From positions 1-64,000 of the forward strand of contig CALFWW010000118.1 in assembly GCA_937928575.1 (NCBI GenBank): a DNA stretch of 64,000 bases, written 5' to 3'. This DNA comes from an uncultured Saprospiraceae bacterium (GTDB lineage: Bacteria > Bacteroidota > Bacteroidia > Chitinophagales > Saprospiraceae). The notes under the pieces were generated by a model, which was not told where the DNA came from, made no database searches, and was given only the letters and a program-made list of their open reading frames with translations. Shown here in pieces: positions 17,107 through 25,240 of this stretch; the stretch's first letter is position 1, and the number at the start of each line of letters is the position of its first letter. The position numbers and the translations under genes were made by a program.

Positions 17107-19503
17107 ATGGTCAGGAATGTTCTACTATTCATTTTTCTATTTAGCTTTTCGTTGTTGTCAGGACAAAATGCCAATGAGGTGTATTCTAAAGTTCAAATTT
17201 CATTGGTAGGGAAAAATATTCAAGATTTGGTGGCGCTAGGAGTTGCATGCGATTGTGGTGTCAGACATGCGCATGGTCAATTTTTGGAAGGTGTTTATTC
17301 TGCTTCTGAATTACAATTATTGGATGAAAATGAATGGACTTATGAAATGTTGATTGAAAACTTGGCTTTGTATAATCAACAAAATGCAAATACTCCAATA
17401 AGTTTTAGAGATGCTTGTGATGGTTCTAGTTCGGAATTCGAATATCCAATTCCAGAAAATTTTGAGTTAGGTAGTTTGGGTGGTTTTCTGACTTATCAAG
17501 AAATGTTGGACAATCTAGATGCAATGGCTGATCAATATCCAGATTTGATAACTGTCAGAGAACCGATTGGTCCAATATTAACACATGAAGGTCGTCCAAT
17601 TTATTGGGTGAAAATTTCTGACAATCCAACTCAAGATGAAACGGAACCTGAAGTTTTTTATAATGCAATAACACATGCACGTGAACCAGGCGGTTTGATA
17701 CAAATGATTTATTACATGTGGTATTTGTTGGAGAATTATGAAGACAACCCTGAGATGCAATATCTAATTAATAATACAGAAATGTATTTCGTACCAATGA
17801 TTAATCCAGACGGATATATTTACAATGAAGAAAATTACGCAAGTGGAGATGTTTTCTGGAGAAAAAATCGTCGCGATAATGGTGATGGAACATTTGGAGT
17901 TGATTTGAATAGAAATTATGGATACGAATGGGGATTTGATAACAATGGTTCTTCACCCAATACAGAATCTCAAACTTATAGAGGTACTGCTCCATTTTCA
18001 GAACCAGAAACACAAAACGTACGTGATTTTTGTAACGCGCATGAATTTCAAATTTGTATGAATTATCACACCTATGGAAACCTGTTGATTTATCCATGGG
18101 GATATTCAGATACGCCAACAGTGGATGCTGACATCTTTGATAACATGACAGAAGCGATGACTCGAGAGAATAATTATTTTGCAGGAACCGGTAGTCAAAC
18201 AGTTGGATATACCGTCAATGGAGATGCAGATGATTGGATGTATGGTGAGACAATTACAAAACCATTGAGCTATTCGATGACACCAGAAGTTGGACCAGGC
18301 TCACAGGGATTTTGGCCGAATGAAGGTCAAATCTTGGATATTATTCAAACGACCGTTCAGCAAAATTTGACGACAGCACATCTTGTTTTAAATATGGGAT
18401 TGGCAGAAGTGCAAAATGGAATTAATACAGCCACAACAATTGGTGAAATTTCCTATAATTTGAAAAAATATGGACTACAAGATGGACCGATTACGGTGTC
18501 ACTTGCTGCTATTTCTAACAATATAAACGCAGTTGGTGCAGTAAATACGCATGACCTTACAATGGGAGAAGATGTGACGGATGTGATCGGTTATACTTTG
18601 AATGCTAATATTGCAGATGGCGATGAAATAATAATGGAGTTGTTGGTTGACAATGGTTCATTTATCCGTAGACAAACACTGACGGCGATTTATGGAGAAG
18701 GAGGCGCTTCCGGTATACCATTGTTTACAGATGAAGGAGATAATTTTGATAATTGGACTAATATTCAAGGGAATTCTTGGAATCTTACCTATGATGAATA
18801 CGTTTCTATTCCTTCGAGTCTTACAGACTCACCAAATGGGAACTATCAAAACAACGCATATAACATCATGGAGTTAGCTACTGTTATTGATTTAGCCGAC
18901 GCTACATCTGCTAGCTTAAATTTCTGGTCAAAATGGGAAGTGGAACAAGGATATGACTATGTGCAAATAATGTTATCATCTGATGGAAATAACTGGACTC
19001 CTGGTTGTGGTACTTACTCGGTACTAGGACAAGGCTTTCAAAATTTCGATGAACCTATCTGGGAAGGTGTCCAAAATGATTGGGTAGAAGAATCAGTTGA
19101 TTTAGAAGATTATCTTGGAGGTGAAATATATGTTCAGTTTCAATTGATTTCAGATGGTGGATTGAGACAAGATGGTTTTTACATCGATGATTTTGTAATT
19201 CGTGCGGAAGGAGATATAGTTGAAACCATTGAGATTGATGCGGATGATTTTGTCATTTATCAAAATCGCCCTAATCCTGCTTCCGATTATACTTTAATTG
19301 AACTAGACAACATTTCGAATTTGCAAAACGCCAATTTGATTATCCATAATGCGGTTGGTCAACAAGTGTATAATGCACCCGTTGCGTCCCATCTACAAAC
19401 TGTGAATTTGAATACCAGTATCTGGAGTACAGGTGTTTATTTTTATAGAGTAGAGGCTGGTGAAGAAGTGACTAAGACGATGCGTATGGAGGTTGTTAGA
19501 TGA
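17107..19503 (+). CDS. Secreted M14 zinc carboxypeptidase with T9SS sorting domain
   Basis: A 798-residue protein. The signal peptide ends LLSGQ (about residue 20). The M14 peptidase domain covers ~135-430. Zinc ligands are His190 and Glu193 in THAREPGG and His321 in NYHTYGN; the catalytic Glu is 394 in SMTPEVG. The order and spacing match carboxypeptidase T-like enzymes, which release C-terminal residues from peptides. A domain at ~540-700 looks like a MAM/jelly-roll binding domain (LNFWSKWEVEQGYDYVQIML). The tail from ~718 (QNRPNPASDYT) is a T9SS sorting domain. It is convergent with the DUF3179 gene across a large palindrome. Confidence 0.93.
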   Translation: MVRNVLLFIFLFSFSLLSGQNANEVYSKVQISLVGKNIQDLVALGVACDCGVRHAHGQFLEGVYSASELQLLDENEWTYEMLIENLALYNQQNANTPISFRDACDGSSSEFEYPIPENFELGSLGGFLTYQEMLDNLDAMADQYPDLITVREPIGPILTHEGRPIYWVKISDNPTQDETEPEVFYNAITHAREPGGLIQMIYYMWYLLENYEDNPEMQYLINNTEMYFVPMINPDGYIYNEENYASGDVFWRKNRRDNGDGTFGVDLNRNYGYEWGFDNNGSSPNTESQTYRGTAPFSEPETQNVRDFCNAHEFQICMNYHTYGNLLIYPWGYSDTPTVDADIFDNMTEAMTRENNYFAGTGSQTVGYTVNGDADDWMYGETITKPLSYSMTPEVGPGSQGFWPNEGQILDIIQTTVQQNLTTAHLVLNMGLAEVQNGINTATTIGEISYNLKKYGLQDGPITVSLAAISNNINAVGAVNTHDLTMGEDVTDVIGYTLNANIADGDEIIMELLVDNGSFIRRQTLTAIYGEGGASGIPLFTDEGDNFDNWTNIQGNSWNLTYDEYVSIPSSLTDSPNGNYQNNAYNIMELATVIDLADATSASLNFWSKWEVEQGYDYVQIMLSSDGNNWTPGCGTYSVLGQGFQNFDEPIWEGVQNDWVEESVDLEDYLGGEIYVQFQLISDGGLRQDGFYIDDFVIRAEGDIVETIEIDADDFVIYQNRPNPASDYTLIELDNISNLQNANLIIHNAVGQQVYNAPVASHLQTVNLNTSIWSTGVYFYRVEAGEEVTKTMRMEVVR

Positions 19504-19507
19504 AATT

Positions 19508-19762
19508 AGACCGCCTTCGGCTTTAAGACCGCTAGCGCGCTTTCAGACCACTGCGTTTTCAGACCGCTATCGCTTTAAGACTGCTTCTCGTGAGGATTAA
19601 CCTGAATTTCATATAAAACTTGCACAACGGGAAGTAATAGATTGAACTACAAGTTTAGTTATCATGAGAAGCAGTCTTAAAGGCAAAGTGGTCTAAAAAG
19701 CCAGGGGCGGTCTTAAAGCGTCAGCGGTCTTAAAACAACAAGCAAAGCAAGTTGTGGTCTAA
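19508..19762. repeat. Large imperfect palindrome of tandem AGACCGC...CTTTA units
   Basis: The left arm (19508-19596) contains five tandem units beginning AGACCGC, AGACCAC or AGACTGC and mostly ending CTTT/TTTTC. The right arm (19661-19762) carries the same words inverted. The innermost stem, CTTTAAGACTGCTTCTC at 19573-19589 extended by four bases, matches 20 of 21 bases with the complement of 19662-19682. The stretch fills the space between two convergent genes. It may act as a bidirectional terminator or be a mobile palindromic repeat. Confidence 0.8.
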
Positions 19763-19766
19763 CTAA

Positions 19767-20798
19767 CTACTCATAAATCTCCACATCATAAAAAGCAGCC
19801 AAGGAAAAGTAATAACCAATAAATGAATTCATCGCCTTCAATTGCGTTCCTTGCAATGGGCCATTCACCACCGTTCCATCAAGAGCAATCGTATTCCCAT
19901 TTTGAGCAGTAGCAACGATTGGAAGTCCTTGACTCGTTGCAGTAGTAACTTGGGACAGACTTCCTTTCTCATATGCAACGATGTAGTTGTCTTGTTTTGA
20001 ACCCATAACAATGATATCCACACCATCTATATTATCTTCAATAACACGGCGATCATCAAAAAGTTCGATACTATAAACTCTTTGCGTTTGATCCGAAATG
20101 ACAATTAATGCACGCTCTTTTGCAGGTAATCTATCGTCCATTGGTGATACTGAAAATAGAAAATTGTTATGATTCGTTCGATAATCACCATAAGGATAAG
20201 CGCTGTAATTTCGATTAAATCCTGTCGATAAATTCATAACAGAAGAATTCGGATAAGCCGCTTTCCAAGTTGCCCAAGTAGTTTCAATGACTGGTACCGT
20301 CTCTATGACGGTATTAATATTTTCTCCATTGACACAATCCAATCTGATTTGTGACCAATAACTATCTGTCGCACGATCATACGGTAATAAATTGGTATTG
20401 TACAATTTGCCACTCACACCAAATGTAGTTGTTGTACCATTCACTTCTCGATTCCAGGCAATCCCCGTTCCTGTCAATGGGCAATAGGTCAAGGCATAAT
20501 TCACACCAGATAAATTGTCATTAACAATCTCATGCCAATCCAAAATACGGTGAGGATAAGCTTTGGCTGCACCATCGTGAACGATACCGACTACCAAATC
20601 CTGATCGTTTAAGTAAGTATTGTCAGTGGCGATATCAAATTGTGGATTTTCAATGGAAGGGATCCCATCTTTTCCGGGTCCGCCATCGACTACTTCATCT
20701 GAAGGAATCAGCCAATCAGCAGAGCTGCCGTTGTTATCATCTTTACTGCAACCCAAAAGTGCAAGCATTACTAGAAATAATAAATTTTTCATTCTCAT
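19767..20798 (-). CDS. DUF3179 domain lipoprotein
   Basis: A 343-residue protein with a signal peptide ending LALLGCS, giving a lipoprotein Cys. MRMKN offers two ATGs six bases apart. The body carries the DUF3179 signature: AYPHRILDWHEIVND, then ALTYCPLTGTGIAWNR and, later, YWSQIRLDCVNG. The family is widespread in marine bacteria with no established activity; the conserved Cys and His suggest a metal or redox site, but that is inference. Its start codon directly follows the stop of the outer-membrane protein gene (TAA then ATG), so the two are translationally coupled. Confidence 0.88.
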   Translation of the reverse strand: MRMKNLLFLVMLALLGCSKDDNNGSSADWLIPSDEVVDGGPGKDGIPSIENPQFDIATDNTYLNDQDLVVGIVHDGAAKAYPHRILDWHEIVNDNLSGVNYALTYCPLTGTGIAWNREVNGTTTTFGVSGKLYNTNLLPYDRATDSYWSQIRLDCVNGENINTVIETVPVIETTWATWKAAYPNSSVMNLSTGFNRNYSAYPYGDYRTNHNNFLFSVSPMDDRLPAKERALIVISDQTQRVYSIELFDDRRVIEDNIDGVDIIVMGSKQDNYIVAYEKGSLSQVTTATSQGLPIVATAQNGNTIALDGTVVNGPLQGTQLKAMNSFIGYYFSLAAFYDVEIYE

Positions 20799-21773
20799 TT
20801 AATTTAATAATGATTCTTTTATGTTTTGAAAAATATAGTTAAGTTGAATTCCGAATTTATAGTTGGTGGATATTTGCAATCCATCGAGGTTTTGATAAAT
20901 CGGAAATTCTGCAGTTAACGCAATTGATTTTTTATTGTCAGGTGTAAAAGAAATGCCTAGAGGTACACTCATCCAATACCCACCGCTATTAGGCGCTTCG
21001 ACATTTTGTTCTGTATTACTATCCGCCCACCTAAATTTTAATCCAAGATCAGGATTGAGAAATCCATTTTTTAGGGTGATTAGATAGCGAAGACCCGCTT
21101 GAGAAGTGGATTCATTGCCAAAGGAAAATCTTCTTCCGGCAAATGTTGGAGTCGCACCAAAGCTGTCATTGGTTCCATTTATTCTAAAAGTACTACTTAT
21201 ATATGCGGATAAAAATGGCGTCCAGAAATTTGATTTTGTATGTGCAATTCTAAATAAAAAATCATATGTCCCCGAACCACTTTGCATATCAGGTGAAAGC
21301 AATATACCTGAGTTACCACGATGATTGGTTTGGCCAATCGGAATTTTCACACCAGCGGAAATATTGAGATTAATAAAAGCATCATTAACTAGGCTGTATT
21401 GTGTTATAAAAATCAAGTCGCCCAATCCTAAACTCGTTTGCTTTTCTGAAAATGTACTTCTAGCTTGTTGAACAAAAGGTAAAATAGCAGAAAAAGCCAA
21501 TTTTCTATTGAGCGAATAATCCATTTTAAATGAAGTACTTTGTCCAAATCTTGAACGAGGATCATTTTTTATTCTTTCGTTGTTGTCCACAAGTAAATTG
21601 ATACTGTTGTACTCATACCCAATTTGAAACGACCACATTTTTTTATCTGTATTTTGGATAGCTAAGTAAGAGCCTACTGGAGCTCCTGCGGTGCAACATG
21701 TTTGTGCGCACAAGGCTGTAGTCATCAAAAACAAGAAAACGAAGCTGATTATATTTTTTAGGAACAATTCCAT
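20799..21773 (-). CDS. Putative outer-membrane beta-barrel protein
   Basis: A 324-residue protein with a signal peptide ending TALCAQ and then a Cys-Cys pair (TCCTAGAPVG). The remainder alternates hydrophobic and polar residues in strand-length stretches (SFQIGYEYNSINLLV, AFSAILPFVQQARS, ISAGVKIPIGQTN), as in the transporter/MetA-type barrels of Bacteroidota. It is the first gene of a two-gene operon with the DUF3179 lipoprotein. Function is not readable; the pairing suggests the two act together at the outer membrane. Confidence 0.7.
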   Translation of the reverse strand: MELFLKNIISFVFLFLMTTALCAQTCCTAGAPVGSYLAIQNTDKKMWSFQIGYEYNSINLLVDNNERIKNDPRSRFGQSTSFKMDYSLNRKLAFSAILPFVQQARSTFSEKQTSLGLGDLIFITQYSLVNDAFINLNISAGVKIPIGQTNHRGNSGILLSPDMQSGSGTYDFLFRIAHTKSNFWTPFLSAYISSTFRINGTNDSFGATPTFAGRRFSFGNESTSQAGLRYLITLKNGFLNPDLGLKFRWADSNTEQNVEAPNSGGYWMSVPLGISFTPDNKKSIALTAEFPIYQNLDGLQISTNYKFGIQLNYIFQNIKESLLN

Positions 21774-21938
21774 ACTGAATTTAAGAACTTAATTTTCTTT
21801 CGAATATGGTATTGGCTTATGCAATTTTGGATAATTATGTCCTGTTGGTGACCTTATTTATTACTAGATGTCGTAAAGGTATCAATCAAATTTGAAGCTA
21901 ACTAGAAAGTAATTCTTTCAAATCTTATTTACCCATTT

Positions 21939-22357
21939 TTAGATTTTTAGAAATTTCATAGCGCGGTTGATACGGGTGTCGATGTTTTTTGCTGTGTTGA
22001 TATAATGGATGAGCGAACGTTGTTTTCCAAGTGATATTTGATGGAATCTTTCTTCCGCAATGATATCGGTTTTCAACACTTCTTCCAATTCTTTGGACAT
22101 TTCGATTTGGTATTTTGAATCGTCTTTTAGGATTTCGAATTTAATTTTTTGGTCGAAGTTGATCTTGAATTTTTTTCGGGATGCTTTACTAATACTGTTT
22201 TGAATAGCGCAATGGATTTGTTCTCCATTAATTTTTAGTAAGATTCGCTTGCCAAATTTTTCAATAATGATTTTCCCTTCTTTTGCTAGGATGGGAATAT
22301 GGTAGCTCCAAGTACCAGATAATATTTATTAAGTTCAATTGCAGTAGTAATTTTATG
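21939..22357 (-). pseudogene. Decayed YdeI/OmpD-associated (DUF1905-like) gene
   Basis: The minus strand reads KITTAIELNKYY in one frame, and then, after a single-base shift around 22320, continues LSGTWSYHIPILAKEGK and runs to a stop at 21939, ending KNIDTRINRAMKFLKI. Joined, this looks like a YdeI/DUF1905 protein with its C-terminal OmdA part (KDDSKYQIEMSKELEEVL, then RFHQISLGKQRSLIHYI). The corrected reading has no ATG at a sensible place, and the segment between HCAIQ and SISKASRKK seems shorter than usual. It is therefore a remnant. No intact open frame covers this 630-base gap. Confidence 0.7.
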
Positions 22358-22405
22358 AGATGCACATTTATTGCCAATGCTATTTTGGGTAAAATCAATG
22401 TTTAT

Positions 22406-22999
22406 TTACTTTCCCACCAAAATCTTCATACAAGTTCGAAAAATTATTTTCAAATCCGTCATAAAACTTTGCTCTTGAATATACGCTAAGCTTAGCTTTA
22501 ATTTCTGAGGAAGAATTTCTTCGATGTAAGTCTTTTCAGGATTATTGCTTTTAGATAACAATGCTCCTTCATCAATAAAATCGAATGAAGCATAATCAGT
22601 GATGCCTGGTTTGACATCCAAAACTTTTTTTTGCTGATCATTATATAAGCGAACATATTTTGCAACTTCCGGACGTGGTCCAACAATACTCATTTCACCT
22701 TTTAAGACATTCCAAAGTTGTGGAAACTCATCCAACTTATATTTACGTAGAAAGCGACCAATTTTAGTAACCCGACTATCTTCATTTCCAATCGTCAACA
22801 ATCCTTTTTTATCAGAACCTGTTGCCATCGTTCTAAACTTACACATCTTAAAAGGAATACTGTTTCTACCAATTCGATTTTGCCAATAAAAAATACCACC
22901 ACGAGAATCAATTGAAATGAGAATTCCTATCAACAAGAAGATTGGAAAGAAAAATACCAATACCAAAAGAGAAGTGCAGATATCAAAAACCCTTTTCAT
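22406..22999 (-). CDS. Short sugar-1-phosphate transferase (initiating glycosyltransferase, PglC/WcaJ-core type)
   Basis: A 197-residue membrane enzyme containing only the catalytic bacterial sugar transferase domain. One N-terminal hydrophobic hairpin ([20 protein letters not shown]) is followed by [20 protein letters not shown] and [20 protein letters not shown], with the Asp-Glu pair and the GPRP motif. It transfers a sugar phosphate onto undecaprenyl phosphate. Its ATG immediately follows the TAA of the DegT aminotransferase gene, so the pair is coupled and probably makes and attaches an amino sugar. Confidence 0.92.
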   Translation of the reverse strand: MKRVFDICTSLLVLVFFFPIFLLIGILISIDSRGGIFYWQNRIGRNSIPFKMCKFRTMATGSDKKGLLTIGNEDSRVTKIGRFLRKYKLDEFPQLWNVLKGEMSIVGPRPEVAKYVRLYNDQQKKVLDVKPGITDYASFDFIDEGALLSKSNNPEKTYIEEILPQKLKLSLAYIQEQSFMTDLKIIFRTCMKILVGK

Positions 23000-24241
23000 T
23001 TAGTGTGTAGGCTGTTTATTGTTTGATAAAACTTGTTGGACAGATTCAGCAACTACGTTGACCACATATTCCACATCTTCATCAGTTAAGTCGTAATAAA
23101 CAGGTAAAGTAATAACTCGATTAAATGCATCTTGAGCAGTAGGGTAGTCCTCCATTTGATACCCCCTATTTTTATAGACACTCAACAACGGAAGTGGTTT
23201 GTAATGTACGTTGACAGAAACTCCTTTTGCAAAAATCTCATTTATGATTTGATTGCGTAGCTCGTAATTTACATTTTTAATTCTCAACAAATAAAGGTGG
23301 TAAGAGGAGATCCGATTTTCATCTTCATAAACCGGAAGTTCTGCCCAATCAAATTTAGCAAGTAAATTGTTATATAAATCGAAAATTTCCTTTCTTCTTT
23401 CTAAGGTTTCTCGATACCGCTCAATTTCAACCAAACCAATAGAAGCCAAAATATCAGGCATATTGCATTTCCAACCTGCTTCCACAATATCATATTCCCA
23501 GGAATTATCCTTGAACTTCGCCATCGCATCTTTATTCTGACCATGAAGGGATTTAGTGTTGAGTGTTTTGTAGATTTCATCCGCATCAAAACCTCTTGGC
23601 AAATTGATACAAATAGCGCCACCTTCGGCAGTTGTCAAATTCTTAACCGCATGAAAAGAGAACACTGCGAAATCAGTAAAAGTAGCTGCAGGTTTATTGT
23701 TGTAAAAAGCGCCAATAGAATGTGCCGCGTCAGCAACAATAGCAATTCGTCCTAATTGTTGTTGCCGATCATTGTTAGGAACAAATGAAGTCATCACCTC
23801 ATTTTTATTTACTAATTTTTGAAGGGCTTTATAATCCACTGGCATGCCACCGATATCCACGGGCATAATCACTTTCGTCTTAGGAGTTATCGCTTTTTCA
23901 ATCGCATCCATATCAATCGTAAAGTCCTCCCGAATCATATCCACCATCACTGGCTTCGCTCCACAATGCACCACCACATTCGCGGTCGCACAATACGTAT
24001 ACGCAGGCACGATCACCTCATCACCTTCCTGTATGCCCAACCATCTCAACACCAACTCCATCCCGCTCGTCGCAGAATTGACACAAAGTACCCGAGGGAC
24101 TTGCACCATTTCCTCTACCTTCTTTTCCAGTTTTTTGGTTTTCGGACCCGTCGTTATCCATCCCGACCACAAGGTGGCAGCGACCTCATCAACAATTTTT
24201 TGATCCATGCGAGGAGGGGAGAAAGGAATTTTTTTCATCAA
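23000..24241 (-). CDS. DegT/DnrJ/EryC1/StrS family PLP-dependent sugar aminotransferase
   Basis: A 413-residue cytosolic enzyme. N-terminal IPFSPPRMDQKIVDEV is typical. VLCVNSATSGMELVL binds the cofactor phosphate, VADAAHSIGAFY carries the Asp that contacts the pyridine N, and FSFHAVKNLTTAEGG contains the PLP-binding Lys (residue 200). It transfers an amino group to a keto-sugar nucleotide. An insertion at ~140-165 (NEVMTSFVPNNDRQQQLGR) makes it slightly longer than common members. It is coupled to the sugar transferase downstream and divergent from the tRNA gene. Confidence 0.93.
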   Translation of the reverse strand: MMKKIPFSPPRMDQKIVDEVAATLWSGWITTGPKTKKLEKKVEEMVQVPRVLCVNSATSGMELVLRWLGIQEGDEVIVPAYTYCATANVVVHCGAKPVMVDMIREDFTIDMDAIEKAITPKTKVIMPVDIGGMPVDYKALQKLVNKNEVMTSFVPNNDRQQQLGRIAIVADAAHSIGAFYNNKPAATFTDFAVFSFHAVKNLTTAEGGAICINLPRGFDADEIYKTLNTKSLHGQNKDAMAKFKDNSWEYDIVEAGWKCNMPDILASIGLVEIERYRETLERRKEIFDLYNNLLAKFDWAELPVYEDENRISSYHLYLLRIKNVNYELRNQIINEIFAKGVSVNVHYKPLPLLSVYKNRGYQMEDYPTAQDAFNRVITLPVYYDLTDEDVEYVVNVVAESVQQVLSNNKQPTH

Positions 24242-24341
24242 ATAGGAACTGTAAACTATATAAAGCTGTCCATCAAACAGAACAATAGTTCTAAATTACA
24301 GCTATTTCCTCAATTCATGTGCAATAATAAAACTTGAAAAG

Positions 24342-24372
24342 TTGTGAGAATATCAAGGAAATACTATTTTTG
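24342..24372 (+). promoter_or_regulatory. Promoter of the tRNA(fMet) gene (TTG ... TATTTTTG)
   Basis: TTG at 24342-24344 and TATTTTTG at 24365-24372 are separated by 20 bases, which fits the Bacteroidota -33/-7 layout. The tRNA begins about 78 bases further on, so a leader must be removed. Confidence 0.5.
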
Positions 24373-24482
24373 CACACCAATTGACGACTTATGATGATAA
24401 GTCCAGTCAAAAAAGTAGCAAAACAAAGTCTTAGACTTTAAAAATATATCGCGGAGTGGAGCAGTTGGTAGCTCGTCGGGCT

Positions 24483-25154
24483 CAGCATATTCAAAAGCTG
24501 CTAAGATTATTGACTTATGGAAAATACAAAGCTCAAAGGGGATATTGCCGAACAGCAATTACTCTAAAAGCACTAAAACATGGATGGGAAGTTTTAAAAC
24601 CAATTGGTGACAGACTTCCTTATGATATTGTTTTTGATGTCAATGGTTTTTTGATTAAAATACAAGTAAAAAGTGCTTGGCTTGATGCCAAGAAAAATAA
24701 TTACGTTGTTGATAATCGGAAAACTAAAACAAATCGTCGTAATGTAAAACATTATACTTACGAATCTTCGGATTTCGATTTTGCTATTCTTTACATTGAA
24801 GATTTAGATGTCAGTTACATTATGCCATGTGATGTTTTCCTCAGTTACGGTTCCGAAATACACTTAGTCGTAACCGACAAGCGTCAACGAAAACCCAAGT
24901 CATGGGAATATAGAGATGCTTGGAATTTAATCTTGCAAAGGGCTGCTTTGATGGAAACATCGGAGTGAATTCTGTCAAATTCGGGGAAGCCTTTAGTATG
25001 GTAATCCCGAGCCAAGTTCTGAAATTAAATCAGAAAAGGTGTAGAGACTTGACGGCAGACATCTAACCTCATTTTTGATGAGTATGATGAAGAGAAAGTC
25101 CAGACCACAAATTACACCAAATGGGTGTAAGCAGCGAAAGCTGTAGTTGGTACG
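24483..25154 (+). ncRNA. Group I self-splicing intron (672 bases) inside tRNA-fMet
   Basis: The 5' splice site follows U33 and the intron ends in G before C34, as group I chemistry demands. Core elements, in order, after the ORF: P3 5' strand TCTGTC (24971-24976); P element AAATTCGGGGAAGCC (24977-24991); Q element AATCCCGAGCCAAG (25003-25016), with P4 formed by TCGGG/CCCGA; P6a hairpin TTCTGA/TCAGAA (25017-25035); R element around GTAGAGACTTGACGG (25038-25060), with P7 GACT and P3' GGCAGA (25054-25059); P8 hairpin (25060-25089); S element AGAGAAAGTCCAGACC, with P7' AGTC (25097-25100); P9 hairpin TTACACC/GGTGTAA (25112-25130); and a CAGC-GAAA-GCTG tetraloop hairpin (25132-25143). P1 and its internal guide could not be fixed by eye. 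The endonuclease gene fills the part 5' of P3. Confidence 0.92.
24517..24968 (+). CDS. Intron-encoded homing endonuclease, I-Ssp6803I-like PD-(D/E)XK type, with a one-base frameshift
   Basis: The ATG at 24517 gives MENTKLKGDIAE in one frame. The rest of the protein (TAITLKALKHGWEVLKPIGD to RRAALMETSE and the stop at 24968) is one frame over. Adding one A to GAACA at about 24550-24554 (GAA ACA) restores a continuous protein of 150 residues. Active-site residues then line up as in the PDDEXK_5/I-Ssp6803I family: Glu12 in KGDIAE, Asp37 in PYDIVFDV, and the unusual Gln50-Val-Lys52 in IKIQVKSAW. C-terminal KRQRKPKSWEYRDAWNLI is also typical. The enzyme would cut intronless tRNA(fMet) genes to spread the intron. 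An alternative open frame starting in the tRNA exon exists but lacks the catalytic Glu. The shift may be real decay or a base-call error in an A run. Confidence 0.82.
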
Positions 25155-25174
25155 CATAACCCGAAGGTCGTAGG

Positions 25175-25197
25175 TTCAAGTCCTGCCTCCGCTACTA
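25175..25197 (+). repeat. Possible attachment repeat, left copy (3' end of tRNA-fMet)
   Basis: The 23 bases TTCAAGTCC...CGCTACTA from the T loop to just past the tRNA end are repeated exactly at 37372-37394 in the same orientation. Confidence 0.7.
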
Positions 25198-25204
25198 AGC
25201 AAGC

Positions 25205-25240
25205 AACCCTTATCAATGTGTAATTGGTAAGGGTTTTGTT
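25205..25240 (+). terminator. Rho-independent terminator of tRNA-fMet
   Basis: AACCCTTATCAA (25205-25216) pairs with TTGGTAAGGGTT (25224-25235) with one wobble, followed by TTGTTGTTT. Confidence 0.75.

Larger units (their letters stand above)
24450..25194 (+). tRNA. Initiator tRNA-fMet (CAU), split by a group I intron in the anticodon loop
   Basis: The 5' exon 24450-24482 and 3' exon 25155-25194 join to a full cloverleaf. The acceptor stem has six pairs, and 1:72 is an unpaired C-T, a mismatch typical of initiators. The D arm is GAGC/GCTC. The anticodon stem TCGGG/CCCGA gives the three stacked G-C pairs diagnostic of initiator tRNA. The anticodon loop is CTCATAA. The T arm is GTAGG/CCTGC with loop TTCAAGT. 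The discriminator is A73, and the genome then reads CTA rather than CCA, so CCA must be added by enzyme. The joined sequence is close to other bacterial tRNA(fMet). It cannot function unless the 672-base insert is spliced. Confidence 0.92.

Noticed and set aside
23819-24337. 172-codon plus-strand His/Arg-rich open frame opposite the DegT gene
   Set aside because: Its composition (HHHR-rich) is the mirror of the aminotransferase codons, and the real gene is certain.
24456-24968. 170-residue open frame starting inside the tRNA exon
   Set aside because: Its first ~30 residues lie in the tRNA exon and in the wrong frame for the endonuclease. The ATG at 24517 in the neighbouring frame gives the conserved KGDIAE segment, so the frameshift reading is preferred.
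25090-25107. Sequence like the RNase P RNA start (GAGAAAGTCC)
   Set aside because: The match is short and falls exactly where the group I S element and P7 are expected, with matching partners upstream.
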